Part shown: piece by piece, positions 13,594 through 25,800 of the stretch | How the letters are laid out: the number at the start of each line of letters is the position of its first letter | How positions within the stretch are numbered: position 1 is the stretch's first letter | Assembly: GCA_039720395.1 (NCBI GenBank) | Contig: JBBPBK010000103.1 | Coordinates: 291,454 to 355,453 of the forward strand | Source: Liquidambar formosana | Taxonomy: Eukaryota; Streptophyta; Magnoliopsida; Saxifragales; Altingiaceae | Reading direction: 5' to 3' | Length of the DNA stretch: 64,000 nucleotides | Made by a program: the position numbers and the translations under genes | The notes under the pieces: model-generated | Seen by the model: only the letters and a program-made list of their open reading frames with translations | What the model was told of the DNA's origin: nothing | Databases searched by the model: none

Positions 13594-15347
13594 TATGAGC
13601 ACCATGTCCTAAACCACGTGGCTTGAGAGTAAGCCATTAACCAGGAGGGCTAGCGCAGAAAAGAGTCGCCACCCAATTTGAGTTGGAAACTAACTTGAAC
13701 CCTAGTAGGGTCCAACTCATCATAACCAGAAAGGGTTTAGAGTTAGGGTACATTGTTGAGAAGGTGTAAGGCACCCAGCAATGCCCAGTCGAAACCGGAC
13801 CCCATACATAACTATTGGCTTTAGTTAATTAAGTATTCAATTAAATTCCACCCTAAAGCATGCAATAATTATATCACGCAATAATGAATGGAAGATGCAG
13901 AATGAACAGTTAGAAACTATATAAATAGAACTGGAGAAAACAGAAGACAAAGCATTCTGCCTGCAATGAGCATGGTGCATACGCATCTATGCCAGTTGCA
14001 TATGCACCTCAATTCAGATGCCTGCACTTTTGTTAGTCCTGCTCCAATAATCCACATACATTCCAAACAATAATAATTAAGAAATAAAAATCCTTAAATA
14101 CTATCATGCAAAAAACCCTAGAGAGAATAAAACTATTTGCCTCAATGGGGATGCGTACGCAACCATGAGTGGTGCGTACGCAACCCGTAGGCATATCCTA
14201 AAATCCAAAAAAACAGAAAACAATACAAATTAACCCTAAAACTAAATATCTAAAATACTATAGACAAACAGCACTACTACGAAATCAGAAGAATGAATAT
14301 TTGCCTAACATATCAATATTAATATCATTAATTGACAATAACAATGATAAACGGGCAGTTAGTCGGTCCTATTCAGATTTAACTTACTCCACTATTATGG
14401 CATGATATACAATGATTATACAACTTATTTATCCTAAGCATGCATTCTAACATCATATTTCACGCATAATCATGCATAATGTGATAAAATAAACAAAAAA
14501 AAAAAAAGTGAGTTTCGTCACTTTGTAATAGCAGAAACTTCAATCGCGTTTTTGAGCATGAAAACATTGGAATTGGACAAAACCCATGAAATACAAAGTT
14601 GTATAGAATTGAATTATCTTTCTAAAAAGACTAATTTCATCAAATTCCAACTTTGGAGTCAAAAGTTATGATTAAAATACGATCGCTGATTTTAGAAAAC
14701 TGCTGCTAAATTATGATGAATTTCACTCTTTAACTACCCTACTCTTCTAAATCATGCATAATAAATAAATAACCCACATCAACCAGCATGCATGTAATTA
14801 TACCAATATTACTTCAATCATGCATAACCATAACCTATGAAACTGAATAGAAATTGTTAGGAAAGTTACTCTTAGGTTTACACACTTTCAAATCTGATTA
14901 GTTCCTGCTTGCAAGCCTCCAAAATCACAGCATGAATCATCAGTTTAGGGTTTGTGGGTGAAGTGTATGGTGGCTCCTTGGATTAGGGTTCTAGTCCCTC
15001 TTTCAGAATTATAATGGTGTATATATAGGGATCCTTAGGGTTTTGGGAGTCCTTCTTGGGTTACTAACCGCAATCGCATTCCAAATAGGATTTTCTTTCT
15101 CAATTAAAAGTCTTGGGGAGCTATAAATACTAAATCCGGAGTTTCCATAAAAAGGGAGGGTGCGTACGCATCCCAAGTGGTTGCGTATGCAACAGTGCTA
15201 AATGAAAAATGGTTGCAAACTTAGGATTTTTACTGTGACTTCATTGGCTTGTTTGTAATCACTTCGTATTTGTCAAGAGGAATAATAAACCTCATTATCG
15301 GATCACAGGACTTAAGATGACAATCGGTACAAAATAGGGTTTCTACA
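13594..15347 (-). mobile_element. Gypsy (Tat-like) solo LTR with TCTCC target duplication
   Basis: On the - strand it starts TGTAGAAACCCTATTTTGTA and near its end carries GGGTGGCGACTCTTTTC, the Tat-type LTR motif. A - strand TATA-like CTATATATACACC lies near 15015-15027. Perfect 5-bp duplications TCTCC flank it at 13589-13593 and 15348-15352. There is no internal region. It splits the MULE, so it inserted later. The inferred end is TA rather than the usual CA, a small irregularity. Confidence 0.75.
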
Positions 15348-16503
15348 TCTCCATTTTTTTTTTTTTTTTTTTTTGTCACCGTAACAGGTTGTGGACACCG
15401 TGCTGCAAAAACCTAGTGATGGTGATAATGGGTTTCCAATGAGACTCATCCCTCTTTTTTCTCTCTATCCGCTTCTCTAGAAATCCAAATCTCACTAAAA
15501 CTTTGATTGGGTTCGTTGGACAACGATGGGGTGATTGGATTTTGGCACAATATCATTGCTATTAATCATTGATTAGCTTGTCAACAAGGTAATGTTGACT
15601 TTAAATTTATTTGTTTGCAGCATTGCTGTATGAATTTGAATTAGAATGTTAGATTCCTCATTTCGCTAATTACTAAATTTCAATTTAGTAATCTATGTCA
15701 TTGGTATTTTATTTTATTTTATTTTTTTGGGTGAGGATTTCAATTACAAAATTTCTTCTCCTTTTTTTTTTTTTTTTTTTTAAACCCTAGCTGGATCTCA
15801 CTTCAAAAACACCATGGTTGCCTTTTGCAGTCCCAAAATTTAAATTTTCATTTAACTTCATTGAATGTCATGTGCTTTTTAATTTATAGTATATTAAATG
15901 GTTTTTTATTGTTATTTTATTTTATTTATATTGCTGGGGCATATTTAATTCAGCGAGAATCCATTCCTTAATGAATTCATGTGCCTATTTTGCATTCTAC
16001 TTGAATGGTAATGGTATTTTGATTTTTGATATGATTTGATTTTATAATATCAAGATGACCTTTAACATCAATAGTGATGCATTTAACTACTACCTGATAA
16101 TTACAAATACTAAAATACGGTTGTCTTGAACAATTATTAAATGCAAAGGAATGGTGTGTGTGTGTGTTTTATTTTTATTTTTTTGTTTTTCGCTTTTGAA
16201 TTCTCTACTTGCTTTTAGTTGGTTTGGAATGACATTGGCACTCTACATAGAATTTCCAAATTAGTTCTTTCTTTTTTGTAATCAACTTGGGTCTTGCTAG
16301 TTTGGTTGCACATAGTTTTTTGCAATCAACTTAGGTCTACGTAGAATTTCTAGATTTTTATTTAAAAGGAAAACAAAAAGGAACACTTGAGCAATTTGTT
16401 AATATGAGGCCTTTCTACTAGGGATAATTTTCAGCTTGTTCAAAATGCTCATCAATATAAGGTTGTCTCTGTTTATTATCAAACTTATTGTAGCTAACTA
16501 TGT

Positions 16504-17225
16504 TTGTCCTCAATGTGTAGAGTTCTAGACGAGGATCCAGTTCAATTTTTTTGCCTTATAGATGGTGATTGGAAGCTAGGTGTAACTTTTTCGAGTTGGT
16601 TTTTTGTTATTAAAGATGTGTTGGGAGTTGTTTTAGTGTGTGGTGGCCAACAAATCCAAGCGCTTTACTATCTTAGCATCAGTTATGCTTGTTGCTGCAT
16701 CAGCTTTCTTCTATATGCTTTTGGACGGATTCACAACTTTTTATTAGGTACCTTAGTAGTAATGATGATATTAGCCTAATTTCTCATCTTTTGTAACGAT
16801 ATTAAGGAGATATTTTATTGTTTTACTTATTTGTGTTGCATGTAAAATATCTAGACAACTTGTGCCGCAAGCTCATGACCAAGCTTTGTTGGTCTTGAGC
16901 CCTGGACCTCTTCATATTGTATGTTTTGGGGTTTAATAAAGTTCTTTCCCAAGTAAATTTTGGAACTTATTTAGCTTATTTGTCGTGGGGAAGGCCTTGA
17001 TATGATATCATGGATATTAAACAGAAGGATTTGATTTCCATTGAATATCTAAATGCACTACAAAACTACCTTTGGAATACTAATGTTAGCATTTTACAGG
17101 GACAGAGATCTTCGGATGGTAAAGGATATAGGGAGAGGTCGGACATGCCATTGATGTCTATTCTAGGATGAATTAGAAGATGAAGATTATACTTGTCAAA
17201 CCGGCATTGATGAGAGGGAAAATTA
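16504..17225 (+). other. Possible captured exons inside the MULE
   Basis: Weak evidence only. A frame at about 16645-16755 reads VANKSKRFTILASV then MLVAASAFFYMLLDGF and TTFY before a stop. This is a basic start followed by one hydrophobic helix. It is preceded by an acceptor-like GTTTTAG and followed by TTATTAG/GTACCT. A second acceptor-like TTTTACAG at about 17099 precedes a purine-rich stretch. I do not recognise the protein. It could be MULE-captured host sequence or chance. Confidence 0.25.
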
Positions 17226-18574
17226 GAATTGATTTGTAACTTCATTTCTTCCCGTCTGTAATCTTGGTCTTTTTTTTTTTTTTTTTAAATAAAAAATTGA
17301 AGGGCTTCATTCTCCATTGAATGTCTTCAATCACTCGTACAATTACCAGGTCATAAGACACAAGAAGTAAACTTTAGTTGATTAAAGTTTAAAGTTTAGC
17401 ACCCAGCAATGTTTTACCAACACTTGATCTAACATGCCTGGTATAGTCCTGCAGTCCTTAATTTGACTATTATTCCCCTTCAGTTCCACTAGCCTTGTAT
17501 CCTACAAGAAAAATGACACCCTTTTCCACAACCCTACCAACCCGTGAACCAATATTCCTTCATTAGCAGCTACCCCATATTCCCCAACCTGCGAACATCC
17601 CTTGCTGCCCACCAGAATCTCACAACCCTCCCTAAGTACCTCCTTACCTTTGCTCTTCTTCACAGACACACCCTTTTACCCCTATTGAAATTCAACCTTA
17701 TCTGCCCCCTTCTCCAAATTTAAAGAGTTAAAGCTTCTTGCTTCTCAATCAACATAGCCTCTTGGTTTATTGAAAAGGGCGTGCAGAACATTGTGGCATT
17801 TCATCAAACAATTGGCATGGATGCAATCAAACAAAACAAACCCTTATGGGAAAAAAGGAAAACACACAACAAAGAATATACAACAAAAACCAACAAAATA
17901 AAAAATCAATTATCAACACGAGAACAATTCCCACATGATGAATAATCAATGCTTCCCTTACATCCATCTCTTTTTCCTTTAGTACAAGTAAAATATTCAG
18001 GAGTTGAAGACCAAGAACACCACCATCATAACCTCGAAGAGAAACTCACAATTCCCTTACAAAGATCATTATTCAATCGAACAAAGCTTTGCTTTCGCTT
18101 CATCTTGTATGCTTTAAAGTGAATAAAATGGATAGAAGATATAGTTACAAAACCAACTTCGAATCAGGTATAAAGATCTAATTCAAATCCATGAAATCAA
18201 ATTCTACTTCAATTTCAAATCTCTCTGCCGTTACGTTCTCATCATCTATTTGTTCCATTGTGTCGTTGTCCAGCAACCGTCGCCATTTTTGGCTGTTGGA
18301 GTTGCCCACTGCCATCGTCATCGAACCCTAGTCTAAGGTTTTATGTTTGTGATGGACAGAGGAAACGAGAATGAGAGAGAGATCTGGTTTTGAAATATAA
18401 TTTTTTTTTTTTTTTTTAAATTTGTTTCCATGTCAGTGCTACATCATCTGTCACTTAAGTGACATCCATGTCATTACTAATCTCTACTCTTAGATCTCTC
18501 TAAATCTAAGGGTTCAAGTTTTGTGTCAAATTTTATGTTTTTATTAGTATCCCTAATCTTATCTCTTTATATAA

Positions 18575-18985
18575 ACTAGTTGGTGTACACGTGCGATATA
18601 CGTGAATTTTTTTTAGATAAATTATTTTTTTTCAATAATGATAATAATTTTTTAAATTTAATAATTTTATCGTGCCTTTGCATAAGATGAAAGCATTTTG
18701 ATCACTCAATCCTTTACTTCTTTTGATATGATTACTATTTTTTTTTTCATCATCTTTCCCAAATCATAATACTTAAAATTATTTTTGAAACTTCATTATA
18801 CATAGATTCTTTGAAGGTTTTGAAACTTTCAATACTGAAACAAAAGGCTCTCTCTTTCACTCTTTGTCTCTTTTTCCAATCAAAACATATTTATGCCATA
18901 GTTGAAAGATTTAATAGCAATTATTAGTACATTAGTCTTACAAACCAAGACTTGCGTGGCTTTGCAAACCTTACGGACATGCCAT

Positions 18986-19025
<40 letters not shown>

Positions 19026-19776
19026 ATATATTACAATCCACACCCCTCTCGTAGATTCATGCCACAGAAACTAACTCAATTTAAAAGTTCAATAATACAA
19101 TTCAAGTTTTTTCTGATATGCGAATCCTTAGAAAATAATCAAAGATTATATGTGCTATTCAAAACTTTACTTATGCAATTCAAGTTTTTTTTTTTTTTTT
19201 TTTTGGCATCTTAATTTGGGTTTTCTTTTGTTTTTGTTCAAGCATACGTCTTTTTATTTTCATTCAATTGATTTGTCTTTGATTCTCTACTTTTTCTTGC
19301 TAATTTTGCAATTCAAATAAATATTTAAAAGTCCAATCATGCAATGCAGGTAGAGATTTAAATGTTTAAACATAATTTATATATATGAGTCAAGTTTATT
19401 GAAAACTATATACCAGACAAAGCACCAGAAGAAAGGAGACGCAACAAAGGCACATAGAAGACGTAGAAGAATGAAGCAGTAGTTGTTCTTTCTTGTGTTA
19501 GGGTTTTATGATTTTTGTAATATGTTTCTATTTGTATATATATGTTAACATTGTTAATATTTTACGAATTATAGTTTCCGTTTCCTTAGAATTCCTATTT
19601 GAGTTTAGTTTTATTTAATTATTATACGAATTATAATTTCTTTAAAATTCTTATTAAAATATGTGTTTTATATTGGTATATTTCCTATATATGCACAAGG
19701 GTAGTTGTGTATTTAAAAATTAAAATAAGGGTATATTAGTCAATCAAAAATTTTTCTCACATTCATCTTTTTATGG

Positions 19777-19814
<38 letters not shown>

Positions 19815-19941
19815 TATATATAGAATATAGATATAGATTTAATATAATTTTTTTAAAATGAGATCTAAATATTGCCACTAGATTGATAAAAAGTTTTTTT
19901 TTTTTTTTTTTTTTATAAAAAAAAACAAGGAATAAGTGTTC
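18575..19941. other. AT-rich repeat interval without recognised gene
   Basis: Contains long T runs (about 18989-19022 and 19186-19204), an AT microsatellite near 19778-19823 and many short frames without motifs. It lies between the MULE and the Pack-MULE inside the large nested block. I see no gene. Confidence 0.6.
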
Positions 19942-19950
19942 AAAATAAAA

Positions 19951-21637
19951 GGGTAAATTGTAGAAAATTACCCTTACTTTTGGGATGCGTTTTATTTTGA
20001 TACCCTTAAGTTTAAAAAGCGTCAATTTGGTACTCAAGAGTTTTGTTGACTCAAAATCAGTAACAGTGTCAACGGTGACAAGAAAATGACATTTTTACCC
20101 TTCAAACAAATGACGTCGTTTTGAAACACAGCCCATTTCACTCTATTGTTTGAGAATCTCCTTAGAACCCCATTCTGCTTGGTTTTTTTCTTTTTTTTTT
20201 TTTTTTTTTTTTGGGGGGGTAAACTCTACCCCTTTTGGTCTAAACAATGCAATTCAATTATATATTGGAAAACTATTTGAGTTGGAAACACACGTGGCAA
20301 CTCCGGCCAAACTTCGGCCAACTCCATTTGGCCTGATCGTTTTTTGGCATGATTTTTACTGTCATTTGTGACAAAATTTCCCAATAGGTAAAAGAAAAAC
20401 CTGGTACCTGACTTTCCCACATAGCACATGGGTTCTTTTCATCTAACATGGATTGTTATACTTCCACTCAAATTCATTCCTGAATTTTTCCAGATTTATT
20501 CACTTTAATTTCCTTTCTAATTTCAAATATTTTCGAGTGGAAAATTGTTCCCCAGTTCTAAAACTGTAGTTTAAGATGATTACAAGAATTTCAGAAAAGT
20601 GAAGAGAAACTGTGTACTGATGTGAAAAGATAAGAGTTAGAAGCTCACAAGATAACCCTGAAATGCAGTTTGAATTTTAACGGCAGCTAATTCTTGGATT
20701 TTCCTCTCACATTGGTCGGTGGATTGAGGGGAGGCAGATTGAATTTTAGTGGTTGAAAATTCTCGTGTTTCCTCTTCAAATTGTTGTGTAGGTGTGTGTA
20801 TTAGTAAGCCGAACAACTTCAGCTGCAACCTAAGCAGCTGCAACAGCGGCTTCAACAGTAGCAGTAGTGGCAATAGCCACAGTTATAGCATGTTTGCTTT
20901 GTTCTTCCTCTGCTTCACTTGGTGTTTTTTCTTTTGATGCTGATAGTGGTGCGAGTGAGGCTAACCTTTTTTTTTTTTTAATTCTTTTGCCTCAGAAGGG
21001 GTAGAGAGAGAGAGAGAGAAAAAGAGAGGGTGAGGGGACAAGGTCTGCCAAATTTATTTATTTCTTTTTTTATTCTTTTGCCTCAGCACATTTTTTTCTT
21101 TGTTTGGCTCTTTCAATTGGACCATCCTTCCAATGAAAAAAAAAACAAAGAAAAAAAAAGAAAGTTGGTTGGAAAAAATGGAGTTCGCCAAAGTAGAAGA
21201 ATTCATGGGTTGATCGTCGGAGTGGGGAGTTGGCTAAAGTAGTTGTTGTTGAGGTCTTTCCCTCTCTTACCCTCCCATCTCACTCTTTCTCTCCTTCCTG
21301 TTAAATAAAAAAATAAAAAAAATAAAAAAAAGACAATGGTTGCCCGGAAGAAGTAGAGTTTATCGGAGTTAAGGGGTAAATTAGGATAGATCTTATGGGA
21401 GTAGGGGTAGAGTAGGCGTTCCAAACCTAAAAGGGCAAAAATGACATAAAATAATCAAATAAGGTCACGTGCATATCATCTGACTAATTTACCGTTTGGT
21501 CAACAAACGGTTCATCATCACGGCAAGACCTCAATTGAAACATAACTAAAACTTTGGGTACTAAGTTGATGCTTTTTAAACTTGAGGTATTAAAGTGAAA
21601 CGCACCCAAAAGTAAGGTAGTTTTCTGTAATTTACCC
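19951..21637. mobile_element. Pack-MULE with 9-bp target duplication AAAATAAAA
   Basis: The ends are inverted. The left starts GGGTAAATTGTAGAAAA and includes CTTACTTTTGGGATGCG and AAGTTTAAAAAGCGTCAA. The right, in reverse complement, starts GGGTAAATTACAGAAAAC with CTTACTTTTGGGTGCG and AAGTTTAAAAAGCATCAA. The inverted similarity runs roughly 150-200 bp. A perfect 9-bp duplication, AAAATAAAA, flanks both sides (19942-19950 and 21638-21646), the hallmark of Mutator insertion. There is no transposase. It carries a broken IQD gene piece at 20649-20990. The name Pack-MULE follows from carrying a host gene fragment. Confidence 0.88.
20649..20990 (-). pseudogene. Captured IQD (IQ67-domain) gene fragment
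   Basis: The - strand reads EEEQSKHAITVAIATTATVE, then AAVAAA, a stop codon, then VAAEVVRLT. This is the hallmark alanine-rich stretch before the IQ67 domain of plant IQD calmodulin-binding proteins. In another frame it continues KIQELAAVKIQTAFQGYL, the first IQ motif. Directly after GYL there is GTGAGC, a splice donor at the place where IQD genes have their conserved phase-0 intron within IQ67. The fragment therefore came from genomic DNA with its exon edge. One nonsense codon and a frame shift make it non-functional as a protein. It lies wholly inside the Pack-MULE. The IQD assignment is firm; the donor gene is not in the window. Confidence 0.8.
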
Positions 21638-22446
21638 AAAATAAAAACACGGTACAGTGGAAGTGAGTGGAACACATTCAAGCCCTAGCCCTCTTCACGG
21701 TTCGAACAGAGAGCTCCAGCTCCAGCCTCCAGCCTCCAGCCTCTACCTCCACCTCCGGCGGTCCAGTCCTCCATCTCCGACAGTCCAGCCTTCATCGAAC
21801 AGGTATGTAGCTCCTCTTCTTCAGTTCTTCTTCTTCTTCTTCTTCTTCTTCTTTTCTGGATTCTTCTTTTCCTTCTTTTTCTTCTTCTTCGATTCCATTC
21901 ACTGATTTCACCCTGTTTCTATTTTTCTCTTTCTTCTTCATCGTCTTCTTCTCCTGTTTTTTAATTTATTATTTATTATTTCTAATTTCTCGTTTGTTAT
22001 CCTCCTCTTTCTGCATCTTCATCTTCTTCTGCTGCGTGCCTGCGTCTTCTTCTCCTGTTTTTGCTTCTTCTAAGTTTTGTTTTACTTCTTGTTTTTTGGC
22101 CCTGTTTTCATTTACTTGTTAATGGTTATGTGTTATGTCTCCTTTTTTTGGCCCTGTTTTAGTTTAATTATGGGCTTTGTATGCTTGTATGCTTTGTGGG
22201 TAAATCAAATGCTACTTCACTTCTTTAAAATGTGCGCCTCACTTCCCTCGGGCGCGCTTTTTTTGCGCCTTGAGCCTAGGCTCCAGGAGACCTTGGCCCC
22301 TAGGTGCGCCTTGCACCTTTAATAACTATGCTCTCTCTCTCTGTCTCTGGGCCTTTCTTGTGCTTTCTCATTAAAAGGTCAGCACTTTCAAATTATATAA
22401 GTGGATTGAATTTCACAATTATTTTAGATTTCTATTATCTTTCAGC

Positions 22447-22455
22447 AAACCCTAA
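22447..22455 (+). promoter_or_regulatory. telo-box AAACCCTAA, copy 1
   Basis: Matches the plant telo-box, which is common near transcription starts of translation and transcription machinery genes. It is duplicated at 22572-22580 by the 125-bp tandem repeat. Use as a regulatory site here is inferred from position upstream of NRPB12. Confidence 0.5.
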
Positions 22456-22571
22456 ACTTATTCTCACTCTCTCTCTCTCTCTCTCTCTCTGTGGGTCAGA
22501 AGGTCAGCACTTTCAAATTCTATAATTGGATTGAATTTCACAATTATTTTAGATTTCTATTATCTTTCAGA

Positions 22572-22580
22572 AAACCCTAA
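22572..22580 (+). promoter_or_regulatory. telo-box AAACCCTAA, copy 2
   Basis: Second copy of the telo-box made by the tandem duplication, 262 bp before the NRPB12 start codon. Only the motif match and its position support it. Confidence 0.5.
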
Positions 22581-22841
22581 ACTTATTGTACTGCCTTTTT
22601 AAGAACACAAATTTCACATTTGTTTAATATTTTCTATGTTCTTTCAGCGAACTCCAATTACTTTCTTTGTTTTCAATTCTTACAAGTTGTGTTGGCACAT
22701 TCTGTTTTTTATTTTATTATGTAGCATAAAAACCTAATTTGATTGGTTCAGTTTGAAATCTTAATAATTATAATTTTTGATCGGTGTGTTGGCACAGTGG
22801 AATCATAGGAATTTGCGACAAATTTCCAATATCGTGAATCA

Positions 22842-25800
22842 ATGGATCCGCAACCTGAACCAGTGAGCTACATATGTGGAGGTACTTATATTCTATCATT
22901 TCCTTCCTAGTCCTAACCCTCTGTTTAGTTTTCAAGAAAATTTTCTTATATTTTTGGTTGTTTTTGTTTCTTGAAAATCTCAACTCAAATTGTTGTGAAG
23001 GTTGTGGGCAGTAAGACATTTGGAAGCTTGGTGATTTATGTCCTAGTCCTAACCCTCTATTTGGTTTTCAAGAAAATTTCCTCATATTTTCTGTGGTTTT
23101 TTGTTCTTGAAAATGAAATCTCATCGCAAATTTTTGTGTAGATTGTGGTCAGGAAAACACTCTGAAACCTGGTGATGTGATTCAATGCCGTGAGTGTGGC
23201 TACCGCATCCTTTACAAGAAGCGAACCCGTAGAAGTAAGCATCTCAGTGGCTTCTTTAATCTATTTACAAGCTTATCTGGTAGCTCCAAAATCATTTAGG
23301 TTTGAAACATGGGTTATACTTGACAGTCTTGAATTCTTCAATTAATTAGAAACTTGTAGATGTTGGTTTCTTTGTTCTGGTTTTGGAATTGTGGTAGAAC
23401 TATTTGTTTTTTGTAGTGGTGCTGACCCAAGGAAAGAAACGCCTTTGGCAAAGTTTTAATATTCCATATCTATGAAGTGCTTGATCTCACACTATCTGCT
23501 TCCTAATAAGGAGTTGTGATTTACTGGATTTGTTGAGAGCCATTGGTTGAATCAGTAGCATGGGGCTCTCTATGATCTTGGGTTCATGCATGCTGGTTCT
23601 ATTTCTTGGATCTTTGGCTACTTATTGCCAAGCCGAAGATGTGAGATTGTCATTCATTCATGTAGTGAACTTCCATTGTTATTTAATCGTGTTTCCATTA
23701 TATAGCATCAATTTTATGGTACATTTGAAGTTTGGTATCATGGTACCTTTGATGTTTTCTGTGTTAGTTATATGTGCCTTGTTGTTGGATATCAAATTTA
23801 AGTAGCCTGATGTTTTTAATAGAATATTGAGGGTTGTTAAATTAACCATTCTTGTCATGACTGTCATGGTCTAAGCTTACTAAGGAGCTCATTCGCTTAC
23901 TAAGGAGCTCATTCTTCAATTAAATGAGTTGAGATTGGTTCTAGAATCTATATCATAGGCTTGCTTTCTAAGTTAGCTAAGCCAAAACTTCTCCATGCTT
24001 GGCTCAATTAGGCTTGCAAACATATGAATCTATATACATATTGGAATTCAGGAATTGCATAAGCTTGGTTTTGTTAGTTGTTTCAAGCCAAGCTCTAGTT
24101 GAAGTTGTAAGTTCAATTGCCTATCAAGCGAAGATTAAGCAGCACTAGGATTGGCTCAATTAGGCTAGTGGAAAGTTGAGGTAGGCATGATGTAACTATA
24201 TTAGCATTAGAGGAAAACACTTTAGATGAAATTTGACGACAATTACCGCAGCTAGCAAGACAGACTTTGGTATATACTATTTTTTTTTTTTTTTTGGATA
24301 ACGAGGGAACCATCCCACAATAGGGCCCTTTGGAGCCACCCATGGAACCTAAACCTCCTGGAAGACTAGCGCAGCAACCCACCGTGTGCCTAACCACACA
24401 ATCACAAGTTCACCCTTACCAACTGGGCTACCTAAGGGTGGGTATTTTGATATGTACCATTATCCCTAGTTTTCATTCATCAAGCTGGAGTGTTGGATTT
24501 CACTCGGACTGAATGTTATAGTAGGCTTGTGAAAAAGTTTAGAGTCTCCTTAATAATTAGTGCAAAGGTAGTGAGGCAGGGAAAACAATTGAGTTGGCAT
24601 TTAAAGCATGTTGTTATCTTTAATCTTCAGTGGTAAAGGTAGGATGTTGGGTTGTGACAATGATATGAATGCCTTATTAGCCTAATGAACAAGCTTGATT
24701 AAGCTCATGAGCAAGCTCAAATCCAAGAAATCTATGCAAATTTAGTTTGAACAAGGGCTTCCTAAGTTATTTTGGAAATGTTATGGGGACTTAAAGAATG
24801 ACTTTCTTAAGTAGTGTCCCTTGATCTTGCCTTTTTGTTTCTGTCTTATACAAATTCCGTACTAGGATATACAAATTCCATACAAGGAAGCTGCCTTTTA
24901 TTAATAGTATTTATGTCTTGGAAAACAATGTCATATAAGGTGGTGGAAATGGATTTATTTTATGGATGTTTAATTTGATGAGGGGTGGCGTTAATGCAAT
25001 AGAGGGGGGTGAGTGATGCAGTGGAAAATTCACGGAGAAGACAAGCTCGCTGAGATGCACATAACCTTCCACAAATTTATTGATTGTCACCATGGCAATG
25101 CCAGAATGTGCCAACCACAATTTGAAGTTAACACAAATTGTAGGGATAAAAGAGAAGGCTCTCTATAATTCTTATCAATCGCAAACAAAAGCTTCATTCT
25201 TGCCAAGAGGCTACAACCCTATTTATAGTAAATAAAATCCTAAACAATATAGAACAAGGAAAACTAAAAATAGGGAAAGAGTTAAGAACCAGGAAACTAC
25301 TTGAACAAAAGGAAATAATTAAAACTAGGAAACTACTTACACAAAAGGAAATAATTAAAATAGGAAACAAACTAATCAAAAGGAAATACTTAAATTAGGG
25401 AACAATTAAGCTGAGGAAACAAATAAAGAAAAATGAAATAACTGGAAAAGGAAATAAATAAGAAAAATGCAAGAAATGTGTTTTTAATTTAGAAGTTTGG
25501 TAAGTGACCTGCTAGTTGAGGTGGGTGACTGGTCGGTCGCCACAAACTGGTTGGTCCTTTATGATTTGCATTATCATCCCCTGTTAAGAGAGAACTCGCC
25601 ATCGAATTCTGGGTGTTGCCTTTATAGAAGTATTGTTGGCGTCTAATCCAACGAAATAAATTCTTGGAAAACTTTACGTGTTTCAATTTTCTCCCAAACT
25701 TATTTTCCACAAATTTCACAACCCATAAACTTTCTATGCATTTTTCATCTGATCCATAATATGCACTAATAGAGGACTAAAAATCAAACACAAATCTTCG

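Larger units (their letters stand above)
13252..18565. mobile_element. Mutator-like element (MULE) with about 190-bp inverted ends
   Basis: The first about 190 bp and the last about 190 bp are inverted copies. Shared words include ACAAAATTTGACAC / ATAAAATTTGACAC, ACTTGAACCCTTA, GATGTCACTTAAGTGA and GATGATGT. Flanking 9-bp sequences are TTTATATCA (13243-13251) and TTTATATAA (18566-18574), an 8/9 match to the 9-bp duplication typical of Mutator elements. After removing the nested solo LTR the element is about 3.5 kb. No MURA-type transposase was recognised, so it is probably non-autonomous. Splice-like junctions and a short membrane-helix ORF near 16620-16755 may be captured host sequence. Confidence 0.75.
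13081..22330. mobile_element. Large hAT-like composite with inverted CATAGTTATTAAA ends
   Basis: The left end reads CATAGTTATTAAAAGCGCGC. The right end, in reverse complement, reads CATAGTTATTAAAGGTGC. Both are followed inward by GCGCC/AGGCGC-rich words. CTCTCTCT lies immediately outside both ends, which would fit the 8-bp target duplication of hAT elements, although the CT repeat makes this less decisive. The interior is mostly other transposons (MULE 13252-18565, Pack-MULE 19951-21637), so the original element was much shorter. No transposase was recognised. An alternative is two separate family members lying head to head. Confidence 0.5.
22376..22590. repeat. Tandem duplication, 125-bp period, upstream of NRPB12
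   Basis: The word AGGTCAGCACTTTCAAATT starts at 22376 and again at 22501. The copies stay similar through CAATTATTTTAGATTTC to AAACCCTAAACTTATT. The first unit includes a CT microsatellite. It lies about 250-470 bp upstream of the NRPB12 start, in the likely promoter or leader. Confidence 0.9.

Noticed and set aside
23560..23805. 81-codon frame with a signal-peptide-like start ([17 protein letters not shown])
   Set aside because: It lies in NRPB12 intron 2 with no domain after the hydrophobic start. Chance is more likely, though a small secreted protein cannot be fully excluded.
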